NCBI RefSeq assembly: GCF_029867415.1
Contig: NW_026705148.1
Coordinates: 310,001 to 374,000 of the forward strand
Reading direction: 5' to 3'
DNA length: 64,000 bases
Source: Vicia villosa
Taxonomy: Eukaryota; Streptophyta; Magnoliopsida; Fabales; Fabaceae
Part shown: one piece after another, positions 35,083-46,525 of the stretch
How positions within the stretch are numbered: position 1 is the first letter of the stretch
Layout: every line of letters begins with the position of its first letter
Position numbers and translations under genes: made by a program
The notes under the pieces: model-generated
The model's input: only the letters and a program-made list of their open reading frames with translations
The model's database searches: none
Told to the model about the DNA's origin: nothing

Positions 35083-37799
35083 AAACGGGTCAGAAACAAC
35101 TATCTCCCTAAAGCCAGTGTATCAAGATATGACAGCTCATCCTCGTCATTGATTAGTCACTAGGCCATGTTTCCCTACTGTTTGCATTTCCTCAGTTGTA
35201 TTGTTTGCTTTTAAACTTTGTTTATTCCTGAATGTTAGTTTTAATGAAATGAGCATCGTATGTTTGAATTCATTTTCATCTACTATGTCTATGTTTATGC
35301 TTCTTTTACAAAACAAAAAAATTTATTTTGCTTTCTCTATCAAACTTGTGTTTTATGCAAAGATTGGAGGGAGGATGATGACAACGAAATACCCAAGTTG
35401 TTGAACTGTATGCTTTCAAATAAAACTTTGCTGATGATGTACAGGCATTGTTTCAATCCCTAAACACTGGAGAAATAAGGAAGTTAATCCCTCGTCAACC
35501 CTTTTGAGCCTAGAAGTTGGTGTTTCTTTTTGTACGAAATAACCCACATTTTATCCCGGGGCAGGGTAGTTCCCAGTTAAGTTGGTTGTGCATTCTATTT
35601 TAAGAGAATCATTCAGTACTCCTTCCAACAAGTGTTTCAATCACAAGCTTTCCTCCACATACATCAAAGAAGTGTCGGAGATGCCAATCAAAAGCCAATG
35701 ATGGGTCATTATAATCATTAAGCAAGGTAGTCACTATATTTCAAAAAAAAAAGTATCAAAAAAGAAAATCAAAGAAAAGCCTGCTAAGTCAAAATCAAAA
35801 AATGACTTAGGCAAAAATTAAGGCATCCCGCTGACTGTAAGTTCAAAATAAACAGTTCAGGCAAAAGTTAGGGATATCAAAAGAAGAAAAAAGGAGAGAT
35901 AAGTCAATAAATTCTTGAACCACAAAATGTTGTGACTATCAAAAGGAAGAAGTGACTGTCATCTCTAAGTTTTCTTGGCTTGTGAACTATCATCATTACA
36001 ATAGGTAAAATTCCAGAAGTCTCTTGGAACCTAAATGCATATTTTGAATTAACTGAGTTTAGGACTGAAGATCATCACGAAGATGGGGTGGGTTACACAA
36101 ATTTTGAGCCTTATACCTTTTGTTTTTTAAACCGTGAACCTCACCACGTTACAACCTTCAAAAGCCCTAATTGAAGCAAGGTTTATTTTGAAAGCATACT
36201 ACAACAAGGTTGCGTAAGCTGACTCCCAAGAGATTTACCAATCATTTATGTTGATACCATATCTTTGCTTTATCTTTCACGTTGATTTTCTTAACCTTTA
36301 TGTTTTAACCAGTGATTCCATTTTCTTTACAAAGTGACTTTGATTTCAAAAATATGTTTTGAGCATTGCATTAAAATTACCATTCTTGAATGAACATTTT
36401 ATTTGCAAGTAAGCACTCATCTTCCAGGAAGTTCAAACAGTCGAGAAACTTGATCAGTGATCCTATCAGGGGCACGTTACTTCAAGATCCTATTGTTCAT
36501 ATGTTTAATCAAGATTTGTTGATCAGAATATCCTCTTCAAGATGTATACTATGGCAAGTCTTCCCAACATTCGTTTCAAGAGTTGAATCCGTGATCAGTT
36601 CATCCCCAACATAGTTCAACTCAAGCCATGATCAGTTAACGTGCAACAATTATTCAATCAGGGGCAATCTTCTTCAGCAATCCCCAAGCATAGTTTATCA
36701 GTCCTTCTCAAAGGATCATTTGTTTGATACAGTTATCAGTGTGACAAGAAGTTTGTTCAAGCATCTTCTTTCTAAGCATAGTTTTCAGAGTTCCCGTGTT
36801 GAGGAATCAAAGCTCCAATCTTGCCTCACAAAAGAGTCAATCCCAGTTGTCATAAATAACTACATTGCATTGGGCATTCATCATGCATAGAAAAATTTAA
36901 CATCATGCATAGAAACAAATTCATGCTCATTTATATTTTTCCAAGTCCTGTTGTTATCAACATCTTACCTTGAGATCGAAGTCCAACTCACTTGGCATTA
37001 ACCTTTAATATTATTCAATCACGCTTTACTCTTGATTGATCTTTATTTATATCCGATCATGTTTTACTCTCGATGCTATTTGATCGTGCTTTACTCTCGG
37101 TTGGTGTCTCAATCATGTTTTACTCTTGATGGCCTTTGATGTTATCCAATCATGGTTCACTCTTGATTTCTTTTGATGTTCAATCATGTTTTAGTCTTGA
37201 TTGCCTATGATGTTATTCAATCATGGTTTACTCTTGATTGCTTTTGATACTATTCAATCATGTTTTAGTCTTGATTGCCTATGATGTTATCCAATCATGG
37301 TTTACTCTTGATTGCTTTTGATACTATTCAATCATGTTTTAGTCTTGATTGCCTATGATGATGTTCAATCATTGTTTTACTCTTGAATGCCTCTGTCAAT
37401 TTATATTCCTTTCCAAATTCATTCATGTTTTACTCTTGAATTATTTCTGATGTGGGTTCCAGAGATTTTTCTTTCTGAACGTCTCTGTTGATTTCCTGTC
37501 CAGAGTTCCTTTCACGTTTTACTCCTGAAAGCTTCTGTCGAGTGTTTCTTTCTTTTGTGAAGCCCGATTCTATTCCTGGATAACGTATACCTTTTCCCCA
37601 ACAGAGTCTGTTTACTTCTCCCCAGTGGTGTCCTGTTTCCATCTCGTGGAAATCATGTGCATTCATAATCATAAGCATTACATGGCATCTTAGGGCCAAA
37701 AATTGTGTTTTTATATATATTTAAGTCTCTTCAATCACGTCGAAACGAAGATTTACAATCATCGTGTCTCCGGATAGAAGAAACTTAAATAGGGGCATC
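35083..37799 (+). other. Non-coding 3' region of the gag-only element
   Basis: About 2.7 kb without a pol domain in any frame that I can see; several weak TTCAAGATC-type repeats at 36,400-36,850. It ends in a 37-bp tandem array and the polypurine tract AATAGGGGCATC (37,788-37,799). An autonomous relative would carry protease, reverse transcriptase and integrase here. Confidence 0.8.
37015..37440 (+). repeat. 37-bp tandem array before the 3' LTR
   Basis: Unit TCAATCATG-TTTA-TCTTGATT followed by GC-T-TGATG-TAT. Alternating variants (GTTTTAGTC...GCCTATG and GGTTTACTC...GCTTTTG) make a 74-bp higher-order dimer at 37,175-37,370. Edges are more diverged. Such hypervariable 3' arrays in legume Tat elements are a known source of satellite DNA. 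Confidence 0.85.
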
Positions 37800-40700
37800 T
37801 GTTGCATGCCAATTTTTGACCTCTGAGATCCCATCATTTTCTAAGTGTTATGATCATTATTGTTATACCCCAAAATTTGCCCGCGTCTTTTTTTTCAAAG
37901 AGAAGTCAACAGACTTCTGTCTAAAAATTTGGAGTTTTATACAATCTTGAATTTTTATTTCATAAATATCCTGATTTTATGAATACTCAATTTTTAGAAT
38001 TTTTTATACAGTATTTTGGTTCGCTGTTAAATTTATTCTTACATAAACGCCAAATACTGTTTATCACTTCATACACTGTTTATTTGAGATTTATTTTCAG
38101 ATAAATAATGCTGACGCAGTTGGTACAGAATTAAAATTTGCAGGCGCGGAGTCCGGGTTTCAGATTATACTGGTAACAATTAAATTATTATTGGTTTTAT
38201 TTCCCACTAATTTTTATTTTTATACTATATTATTTTTTCAAAATCTCTTTCTTTCTTTTCAAATATCTTCCTTTCTTTTCAAATCTCTTTCTTTCAAATC
38301 AAATCCTAGCTTTATTCTATACCCCTTTTCTTTTCAAAACCTACCATACTTTTTTTCAAATCCTACTACTATTCAAATTTTCCCTTTTTTATGGTACTAC
38401 TCCATTCCCCAACGTCTCTATCTCTCTCTTTTCACTCTATAGATACTCCTCATTTTTTTCGTAATTGCTCACATCAAATTTCACTCATCTCCCAAATTTC
38501 TATCATACTATCTCCTAATCATTTTCTCTTCTTCCCCGGCAAAAAAATGGCAAAGTGGGTGGATACGTTTCTTCTTGTGGTCATCATTGTTTTTGTGGTG
38601 ATCATGTCCTTTTTCTGTCTGCATAGTCCTGGAAAATGCGGACCTGGGATGTTTACACTCCCGTACATCTATATACTATTGTTTATAGCATGGATCTTCA
38701 ATCGTCATACTTAAAGTTTGTCGTATCTGTCGCTTTCAAATAATGTACCGTTCATAATATTTGTCGTACTGTTTGTTATATTTTTTGTTATGCAATATTT
38801 GTACTGTCAGTATTAAATATTGTATTATCTGTTGTACCGTCGTTTAATTATTGAGATGATATTATGCGTGTTTATTGCTAGTTAAATTTTTATTTCTATG
38901 CATTAAATCCTTTTCAATGTTATTATCGATAATTTCATTCGCGTACAGTATATATTTTTATGTTTTTGTTTTTCTAACAAACCATGTAAATAATTTTTCA
39001 CCATTAACACAACAAAAACAAAGAGAAAAATTAACTTTAACTGTTAAGTTTTCACTTTAACTGTTACGTTAATACCCGGACAGCCAGTTACCAGTCAAAC
39101 CCGCTATCAGCGCAATTCTCCGTGTTTGTACCATCAGTCAAATTAATCTTTCGCACTTCAAATTTCCAAGATTTTTGTTCTAGAAGTCTTCTGATAATCA
39201 CGTGATCAACAGAGACTCAACACTGCACAAAAATCAGGTACGCCTAATTGTCTCCTACACAAACAGTCCCTAACTAGGGTTTTTGTTTTTTTTTAGGAGG
39301 ACGAGTTTTTGAGACCTAAAATGGATTTCATGGATCTCCATATGTCTCAGAGTACCACCAGACAAATTTTCAAACTTCGATTCGCTCGGACGCACAGTCA
39401 ACAGCTCAAACAGTCAACAGACGACCAGTTTGACCAAAAAGTCAACAGACAGTCAAAAATGCAATTTTTTGTCAACATCCATATTTTGTCAAAATATTCA
39501 TCATGTGATCAATGGTTGATCATAATTCATCAAGAAAAGTTCAGAAATCGACAAAACTCCAAGTTTCAAAATTAGAGTTTTTTACCTAAAAGTCAACTGA
39601 ACTTTGACCGACCATAACTCTCTCATAATTTATCATAAAAATTCCAACCAAAGCTCATTCTCAAGGAAATTAAATTCTCTACAACTTTGATTTTGGGCCC
39701 GAGGTCAAGAAATGCTTCCGCATAAGAGATATAAGCCAAAACATTACAGGTCATTTTGAAAGTCAACAAAAAGCTGTTTATTGTCAAAGCCCATATCATT
39801 AAGATAACTTCTCCAAATGCAAAAAAGCTTCCAAAGTGGCTTGTAGAGGACATCTTGGGCTTTCCAAAAAGTACAAGAACACTTTCATAGGATCAAAATT
39901 GAGGGAGATATGCCTTGATGAAGTTCACCTTTTTTGGAAAAATGCATGAAACAAGTAATGACCAAAATTTGATTCTTTTTCAAAAAGGCCAATTATTTTG
40001 TGATTCAATCTTGATTCTCATATGATTAAAGGCACTCACAACATATCCATGATTCATGATATTTTTATTTCATTTTTAATTGAATTTTATTCATTTAAAG
40101 TTTAATTAAAGTAGATAATTCAAGGATAATGCAAGGAAGCTTCATGTGATGCAAGCAATGACCATTCAAGATTCTTAAAGACAATATTGCAAGATTGAAG
40201 AGAATAACTTGAGTGATTAAACCATGGTTAAGTTTTTAACCTAGCATAAAAGAATATTCCATTCTTTTTCCACAAAATTAATCATGACAATTCCAACTTG
40301 CTTGGCCTCCAAGATCAAACTCTTTGCCTATAAATAGAGCTTCATTTTCTTCATTCAAGGAGGGAAAAAAGAGGAGGAACAAGGAGAGCATAACAACAAC
40401 ATCAAAGCCATAGCTTAAGAGTTTTATATTTTTCAAAAGTTTCAATAAACTTATAAAAATCAAGGCTCATTCAAATAGCCACCTTCAATCAATTTCAATC
40501 ACTCTATTCCACTCTTGGGACATCATAGAGTAAGTACAATGTAATTTTTAATATGTAGTAGTGTTAGGAGTTCATGAATTAAAAACTCCATATTTATGCA
40601 TATTTTCAATTTCTCAAAAAAAAATTGTTTTAATTTTAGTTTTAAGTTGATAAAATGTTTATTTAATTTTTAACAAAAAAATATTTTATTTCTTTTCATA

Positions 40701-42663
40701 ATTAATTTATTTTGCTTAATTAATTAGTAATTATGTAAATATTGCTTTTTAATTATTTTTAACCAATCAAAAAAACTCCAAAAATATTTTCCTTTTAGAT
40801 TTAGGTTTATATTTTTATAATCTAATATTTGACATAAAAATATTTTATTTTTATTCATAGTTAATTTATTTTGCTTAACTAATTAGTAATTATGTATATA
40901 TTTGCTTTTTTTTTAATTATTTCTAACCTATCAAAAAATTCGAAAAAAAAAATTTATTTTGTTAAATTAGGTTTATATATTATATACTAATTTTATACAT
41001 AACTAGATTTATTTTTCTTGTTAAGTTTAATTATTTGTATAATTATTTGTTTAATTAGCTTGTTAATTAACTTAAAATCAATTCTAAAAAAAATCACAAA
41101 AAAAATGAATTAGGTTTAATTTGTTTTAGATTTAAGATTTTGTCATTTTATTTTCTCTTAACCTAATTATACTTTCAAAATATCTCTCTTATTATTGTGT
41201 AAATTTTTCACAATTTCAGGTTTATTTTTGTAAATTATTTGATATTATTTCTTATCTTTTTCTTTGTCCCGAATTGGAATAAAAGATCAAATATGGCAGA
41301 GATTGTATGCAGTTGATTTAAGACTTTTGAAGTTTATCGTGTAGTCGCTATGATTCTATCAAGCTTCTGATAAATTTTCATTAACTTTAAATCCGAGATC
41401 ATCATTCACTCACCATCGATCTTCACTAACATCGTAAATATACTTGACTAGCTTCAAGATGATTCGCGTGCTAACATACTAACAATTGACTTTAATTTTC
41501 GCATTTTATTATATTGTTTTTTATATTTCTTGTTTTATGCTTTATTTTATCATTCGTATTATTTATGTTTATGTTATTTTCTCTTTGTCCATTTGGACGT
41601 ATTATTTATGTTTCTGTTATTTTCTCTTTGTCCATTTGGACGTATTATTTATGTTTCTGTTATTTTCTTTTTGTCCATTTGGACGTATTATTTATGTTTC
41701 TGTTATTTTCTTTTTGTCCATTTGGACGTATTATTTATGTTTCTGTTATTTTCTCTTTGTCCATTTGGACGTATTATTTATGTTTATGTCATTTTCTCTT
41801 TGTCCATTCGGACATATTATTTATGTTTCCGCTATTTTTCTTTGTCCATTTGGACATATTATTTATGTTTCCGCTATTTTTTATTTGTCCATTTGGACAT
41901 ATTATTTATGTTTCCGCTATTTTTCTTTGTCCATTTGGACATATTATTTATGTTTCCGCTATTTTCTCTTTGTCCATTTGGACATATTATTTATGCTTCC
42001 GCTATTTTTTCTTTGTCCATTTGGACGCATTGTTTATGTTTCCGTCATCTTCCTTTTGTCCACTTGGACCATATTTGTACCTTTGAACTAAAACATTAAT
42101 AATCAAGATAAAACTTTAAAAAAAAAAAAGCACTTTGCACACTTGCACCTCTATGGTTTTCCCTCTTATTACTTTTTTTTAATCATACCATCATTTAAGA
42201 AAAGTATTAAATGCATAGGAAAGATCTTATAAATTGAGAGTAGGTAACTCCTAATTGCTTGCTCAAACACATTTCATTTACAAACAACGTGTTTTCAAAA
42301 CTTCTCATCTATTTCCCAAAACTTTCATCTGGTATTTGAAGGGCATTATTCCCGGTGAAACTCTTCAGAGACCTATGTGACCTATTGTCCATCTTCACTT
42401 CTTCTATTTCCAAATCAATAAAGCATTTAAACAAAAGTGAGCTAAGCAATTAAGAGCCCATGGATAACCATGGATACAAAGGGTGCTTAAAACCTTCCCT
42501 TTGTATAACCAACCCCCCGAACCCAAAATCTGTCAAAAGGCCTTTCCTGTTCTTTTATGCCTTTCCTATTTGGATAAAATAAAAGTCGGTGACGACTCTT
42601 GCAAAAAAAAAATATCAAAAACAAAAAAGAGCAAGGAGTCAGTTCGCAAAAAACCGAGTTACA
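37800..42663 (+). repeat. 3' LTR of the gag-only element
   Basis: It is 4,864 bp. It is a near-copy of 28,300-32,712 with an extra segment of about 450 bp (about 39,530-39,980) absent from the 5' copy. It contains its own 43-bp array (about 41,555-42,070) and the microprotein ORF (38,547-38,714). Confidence 0.93.
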
Positions 42664-43348
42664 ACTAATACAAAAGTAAAACACATATTCCAATCACATA
42701 CAGCCATTATATTTTGCGTTGGATATCCTTTTCTTCCAATAAATCTGGTTTACTCACTTGCACTCACTACACATGACACATGTGTACCATCAATTGCTCC
42801 TATAGCATTCTTAAAAAATGGCCAATAACGTTGATCATTTTTTATTTTGGCATGGCATTCAAGAAACATAGGATATTCAGGTTTAACATATTTGAAAGAC
42901 AACTTAAGACAAACATGAAGTACCCGATGAAAATATATACTTACATTCTCACCTGAATGTTGGAATCTTTCTTGAATCATTCTATTACCTACTCCATGGC
43001 CTACAACGACTAAAAACATTCCAACCATTTCTTCAACCCCCATACGACTAGAAGAAGTTAATCCACATTCCATTAATTCAGTGCAAAATTTATGAAAAAC
43101 ATATTTTTCCATTCGAAACATCTCATAACAACGCGTGGGATTCCCTTGTAATATTTATTGAACCCATGCATGACCTGTGAGTTGACTAGTTCTACATGGC
43201 TCTTTACAAAATTATTAACCGCATACTCACCAACTAGTGCTGCCACAAAAAAAACATTTTCAAAATCATCATCATCTTGTGTATTGTATTCAAAATATTC
43301 ATTCCAACCATCCATTGTTATGAATGACAACCTGTTATGAGAGATCAA
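42664..43348 (-). pseudogene. HARBI1-type transposase, N-terminal part
   Basis: Minus-strand frames read MEKYVFHKFCTELMECGL, GVEEMVGMFLVVVGHG, then FFKNAIGAIDGTHVSC with the first catalytic Asp (about 42,790), and after a stop RFIGRKGYPTQNIMAVCDW and FTFVL up to the insertion point. Damage: a frameshift near 43,200, an in-frame TAA near 43,148 and a TAA at 42,750 that replaces the expected CAA. The start is upstream at about 43,348 (MISHNRLSF) or later. The family is a DDE nuclease of about 400 residues. The LTR element lies between its first Asp and its second Asp. Confidence 0.85.
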
Positions 43349-43552
43349 GTTGTTAAAGTCAAGTTGTTAGAGATCAACCTGTAACTATGACAATTCATTG
43401 AAATTTCAAATTCATAGTACATAAATATACCATATAACATAACTTCATTAAAATTTAAAAACCATAATACATAAACATAGAACCATATGTTACTGCAACC
43501 ATATAACATAACTTTATTAAAATTTCAAAGCCATAAGAATAAACTAGATCCA

Positions 43553-44176
43553 TCACGTCTTCATTAATGGCATAGGGTTATTTGCTGCAAACTTAAGCCA
43601 ATTCAACCTCCTATCCTCAAAACCTCGCAATGATACAAACATCTCACGTGCTGGCTTAAACATCATTAGCTGACAACACTTTGTATGAAATTCTAAATCA
43701 TTTGTAACTTCATCCATGTTTTGGATCTCACCCATCACTTCACCAATAGAGAAATTAGTTGTAGCCTCATTTCGTGACTTACAAGTCTCTACAATTACAT
43801 TAACAACATCAGCTATTGTTGATGAAGGAGTTACTTTTTTCTTTCCTTTCTTTTCAACACCACTTGTTCTCTTTCTCTTTTGTCCACTACTTTGGTTAAC
43901 ACATCCTTGTGAAGTATTCAAATTAATATTTGCAAATTCAAATGTTGCTCCAACACTTGCATCTTCACTATCACCTGAACCTCCTTCCATATCCAAGCCA
44001 ACATCCTTATCATTATCATCGTTACCTGAATGAACCTTAGGTAATATTCCACTCGATGGTGTCCATGCATACTCTCCATTAGCCACTACATCCTTGAAAA
44101 GTGTGGTGAGTTGGTGACCAAACGGAAGTCCCTTGTCTCTAAATTTTCCATATAGAGGGTTTTCCTGCATATTCAT
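43553..44176 (-). pseudogene. Myb/SANT-like Harbinger accessory protein, downstream exon
   Basis: The frame reads ENPLYGKFRDKGLPFGHQL then a Ser/Asp/Gly-rich linker, a basic KRKRTSGVEKKGKKK stretch (likely nuclear localisation), and CKSRNEATTNFSIGEVM to FAANNPMPLMKT at the stop 43,553. This is the C-terminal half of the Myb/SANT-like protein (the plant L10-interacting Myb-domain type) that accompanies PIF/Harbinger transposases and helps bind the element. An intron separates it from the exon at 44,250-44,620. The exon is open, but the upstream exon has a stop. Confidence 0.75.
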
Positions 44177-44249
44177 AACCCATAATGATAAAACATAAGG
44201 TAAAAATAAACTTAGAAGTATTACTAAATAACATATTTATGATTTGCTT

Positions 44250-44620
44250 ACCAATTGTTTGTTCTCCCACCACTCATCAGGTGCATCAAAAGTATTTTTC
44301 TCATAATTCCACCCTAATCCGGTAACTTTTCCAAATAAGTTATACCATACTCTCCACTCTTTCCTCAAACTATCATATCTATTCTTTAATTTTGCCTTGT
44401 CATAATTCCTCCCAGATAATCAATTGAATTGGGAAACAATGCCTTGCCATCCTTTTTTAGTAAAACTAGTATCAATACGTTCACCTTTAGTAACTTGATC
44501 CAAACATGCTTTGATGAAGTTTTCGGTGGCTCTAAGATCCCCCCAACTTGCTTTGGATCTTTGAACTTCATCATTAGTTGAAGGAGGGTTTGCAGAAACT
44601 TTTCTCTTTAGTGTATCCAT
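44250..44620 (-). pseudogene. Myb/SANT-like Harbinger accessory protein, first exon with nonsense codon
   Basis: It begins MDTLKRKVSANPPSTNDEVQ at 44,620, then KACLDQVTKGERIDTSFTKK. An in-frame TGA near 44,420 interrupts it just before LSGRNYDKAKLKNRYDSLRK, the most conserved block of this domain. It continues WYNLFGKVTGLGWNYEKNTF and DEWWENKQL to an exon end at about 44,252 (GT donor on the minus strand). Three-helix Myb/SANT-like domains bind transposon ends. Confidence 0.75.
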
Positions 44621-45370
44621 AATACTATAAACACAAAGTAGGATAAAAAATGAAATAAAAAATTCTACAGACTATGATATCATATATATGATCAAACAAT
44701 ACTTGCATTTCTAATTTACCATAATATCAAGACAAATGAAATCCAACCTATATATGGTACCATGCTTTGCATTTCCAATATACCATAATGTCATGCATAA
44801 ACAACACACTCAATTTTTCCATTAACATTAATATTTCTGTCATTTTATCAAACACATACAAGGCATTAAAAACAGAAAAAAATTATGACAATTTACTGCA
44901 TAAAAAATCAAATAAAATCTTACTACTCACCTACAGACTTTGAAAATACAGTGGCTTTTTGTTTCTCACAAACACCCTATATATAAGGAATAGGAAATAT
45001 GCAATAAATTCAGCCAACAAACACAATCTCTACAACTAATGAAAAGAGATATGCAGTAAATTAGAGATTCAGAAGATCTGCTATAAGGTAAAAAAATCGT
45101 TTCACAATTGACAAAATTAAATCTTGAAGTGATGTGCAGTAATGAAAAAGTAATAAAGATGAGAAGAAAATTTATTTTTTAGTGAGAAATTGGAGAAGAA
45201 ATAATGGCAATTAGGTAAGTATACCTGTAAAAGAAAATTAATGTTTTCATTCAATTCTATCTTGAAAAACGCAGATGTGAAAGCTCCAATTTGTGGCTTT
45301 TGGTTTAACTCACATTCAGATAAAAAAGCAAATCAGAAAAAGTGCTTTTGGTTTTACCCAAACATTATTA

Positions 45371-45650
45371 CTCCCTCCGTTTTTTATTTTAAGTCGTTTT
45401 GGAAAAAAAATTGTATTTTAATATAAGTCGTTTTACAATTCCAATGAATAATTAATGCTACTTTCCTATTATATCCTTAAATATTTATTATTCTCTCTCC
45501 TTTCATTTATATAAATTTATCTTCCACATGTCATTAATGAAGGATAATTTTGTAAAAACTTTCATAATTTCTCATTTTCATACAACAATTATTATTTTTC
45601 TTAATCTGTGTGAAAAGTCTAAAACGACTTATAATAAAAAACGAAGGGAG
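45371..45650. mobile_element. Stowaway (Tc1/mariner-type) MITE
   Basis: It is 280 bp with ends CTCCCTCCGTTTTTTATTTT and the reverse complement CTCCCTTCGTTTTTTATTAT, and near-perfect 30-bp inverted repeats. It is flanked by TA on both sides (45,369-45,370 and 45,651-45,652). No ORF. It sits within the right part of the Harbinger element, so it arrived later. Confidence 0.92.
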
Positions 45651-46230
45651 TATAAAAGAGGGTCCTATATTTTTGTGTCTTGGACGTGAGTTTGTGGCTC
45701 TAAACGCGTAACCAAACAGGCGCTTAGTCAAAGATGCAATGATATATTAAAATTCTTGTATAATCACATTTATTGTTTATTTTATAGGAAAGGAAGATTG
45801 AAAGTAACGTTCATTTGAAGCATTAATGTTATACTGAAGCATTAATGTTATACTACTAATTGATAAAAAAAACGTGAGGCCTAGGCACTCGCCTAGCTCG
45901 CCTGCCCCTTGGTCCGGGGCTGATTACACATAATTATAAAATGTTGAAAAAAAACTGCTGGGACTATTCAGTAGATGCATCTACGGAAGCAACTTAACTT
46001 TTTTGCAGAAAAATTCATTGACAATGTGAAGAATGTAGTAGTTGAAAGTGATTATTTACCTGAAATTCAGACTCTTCTTGCTCCCTTTGATTTGTTGTAC
46101 CAAAAAATTTGAGTGTTAGAGTGAAATAAGTTATTGATGATGTAAGGGTTTTAGTGTGTGAAGTATGATGAGTTTGGAGAAATGAAATAATAGGGGGAAT
46201 GATCACTCTAGTTCAAACTATATCAGACTC

Positions 46231-46412
46231 TTCCGTAGATGCATCTACGGAACAATGTGGTACTAAGCTATTCCGTAGGTGCATCTACAGAACAATGTGA
46301 TACTAAATTGTTCCGTAGATGCATCTACGGAAGCTTCCTTTAAGACATTTTAATGTGAATTTTTATTTTATATACACTATTTTATTACCTTTCCGTAGAT
46401 GCATCTACGGAA
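46231..46412. repeat. Phased palindromes at the MULE right end
   Basis: Palindromic units of 22 bp made of TTCCGTAGATG and its reverse complement start at 46,231, 46,311 and 46,391 (exact) and 46,271 (two changes), that is at steps of 40, 40 and 80. The first two units and spacers (CAATGTG-TACTAA) are a 40-bp tandem repeat. Related units occur in the MULE left end (10,195-10,290 and 10,860-10,990). Confidence 0.85.
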
Positions 46413-46525
46413 GGAATCAAATTTTTTTAAAATTTAGAGTACTTCCTGATGTAGATCTACAAAAGCTTGGGGCAAAAATAAAATTTTGCGTGGTGTGTAA
46501 GATAACTATGAGATGAGTTGAGAAA

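Larger units (their letters stand above)
28300..42663 (+). mobile_element. Gag-only Ogre-like (Tat lineage) LTR retrotransposon
   Basis: Two LTRs (28,300-32,712, 4,413 bp; 37,800-42,663, 4,864 bp) start TGTTGCA and end CGAGTTACA. The flanks are GCTAA (28,295-28,299) and ACTAA (42,664-42,668), a 5-bp duplication with one later change. A primer site ACTGGCGACTCTGCTGGGG follows the 5' LTR and a polypurine tract AATAGGGGCATC precedes the 3' LTR. The 5.1-kb internal region holds a gag ORF, no pol, and a tandem-repeat tail. The absence of protease, reverse transcriptase and integrase makes it non-autonomous. Its layout resembles the non-autonomous PIGY-type elements described in pea; I cannot say whether it is the same family. 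Confidence 0.93.
27274..45723 (-). mobile_element. PIF/Harbinger transposon, split by an LTR element and a MITE
   Basis: The left end GTATGTCTTTGGTTATGCG and the reverse complement of the right end GCGCCTGTTTGGTTACGCG share 13 of 19 positions, including TTTGGTTA-GCG. A 3-bp duplication TTA (27,271-27,273 and 45,724-45,726) is typical of the superfamily. Removing the retroelement (28,300-42,663) and the Stowaway MITE leaves about 3.8 kb carrying the two expected genes on the minus strand, a Myb/SANT-like protein and a HARBI1-type transposase. Both are broken, so the element is dead. Confidence 0.85.
12186..45922. mobile_element. Non-autonomous hAT element, split by copia and Harbinger insertions
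   Basis: The left end is CAGGGCCGGCCC at 12,186 and the reverse complement of the right end is CAGCCCCGGACC, matching at 9 of 12 positions. Both ends are flanked by a perfect 8-bp duplication ATTACACA (12,178-12,185 and 45,923-45,930), the hAT length. After removing later insertions only about 0.9 kb remains (12,186-12,855, 27,223-27,270, 45,727-45,922), with no transposase ORF. A GAGGCCTA motif lies near the left end and CCTAGGCCT near the right end. It must have been mobilised by enzymes from elsewhere. Confidence 0.8.
10129..46525 (-). mobile_element. MULE with OTU-protease relic, split by nested insertions
   Basis: The left end (AAGAAATTTCTCAACC at about 10,129, followed by TTTTGCCCTCGTGCTTCCGTAG near 10,180) matches the reverse complement of the right end (about 46,430-46,525: GTTTCTCAACTCATC, TTTTGCCCCAAGCTTTTGTAG). 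Subterminal TTCCGTAGATG palindromes occur at both ends. Without the insertions the element is about 2.7 kb. Its only coding remains are the OTU relic and a short unknown ORF, both on the minus strand; no transposase was recognised. Exact ends and target duplication are unresolved: an ATATTTAT octamer lies just outside or at each end (10,109-10,116 and 46,532-46,539). Confidence 0.55.

Noticed and set aside
35201..35463. Two overlapping 67-codon ORFs after gag, considered as a start of pol
   Set aside because: Phe/Leu-rich, no protease or reverse-transcriptase motif, and broken by stops.
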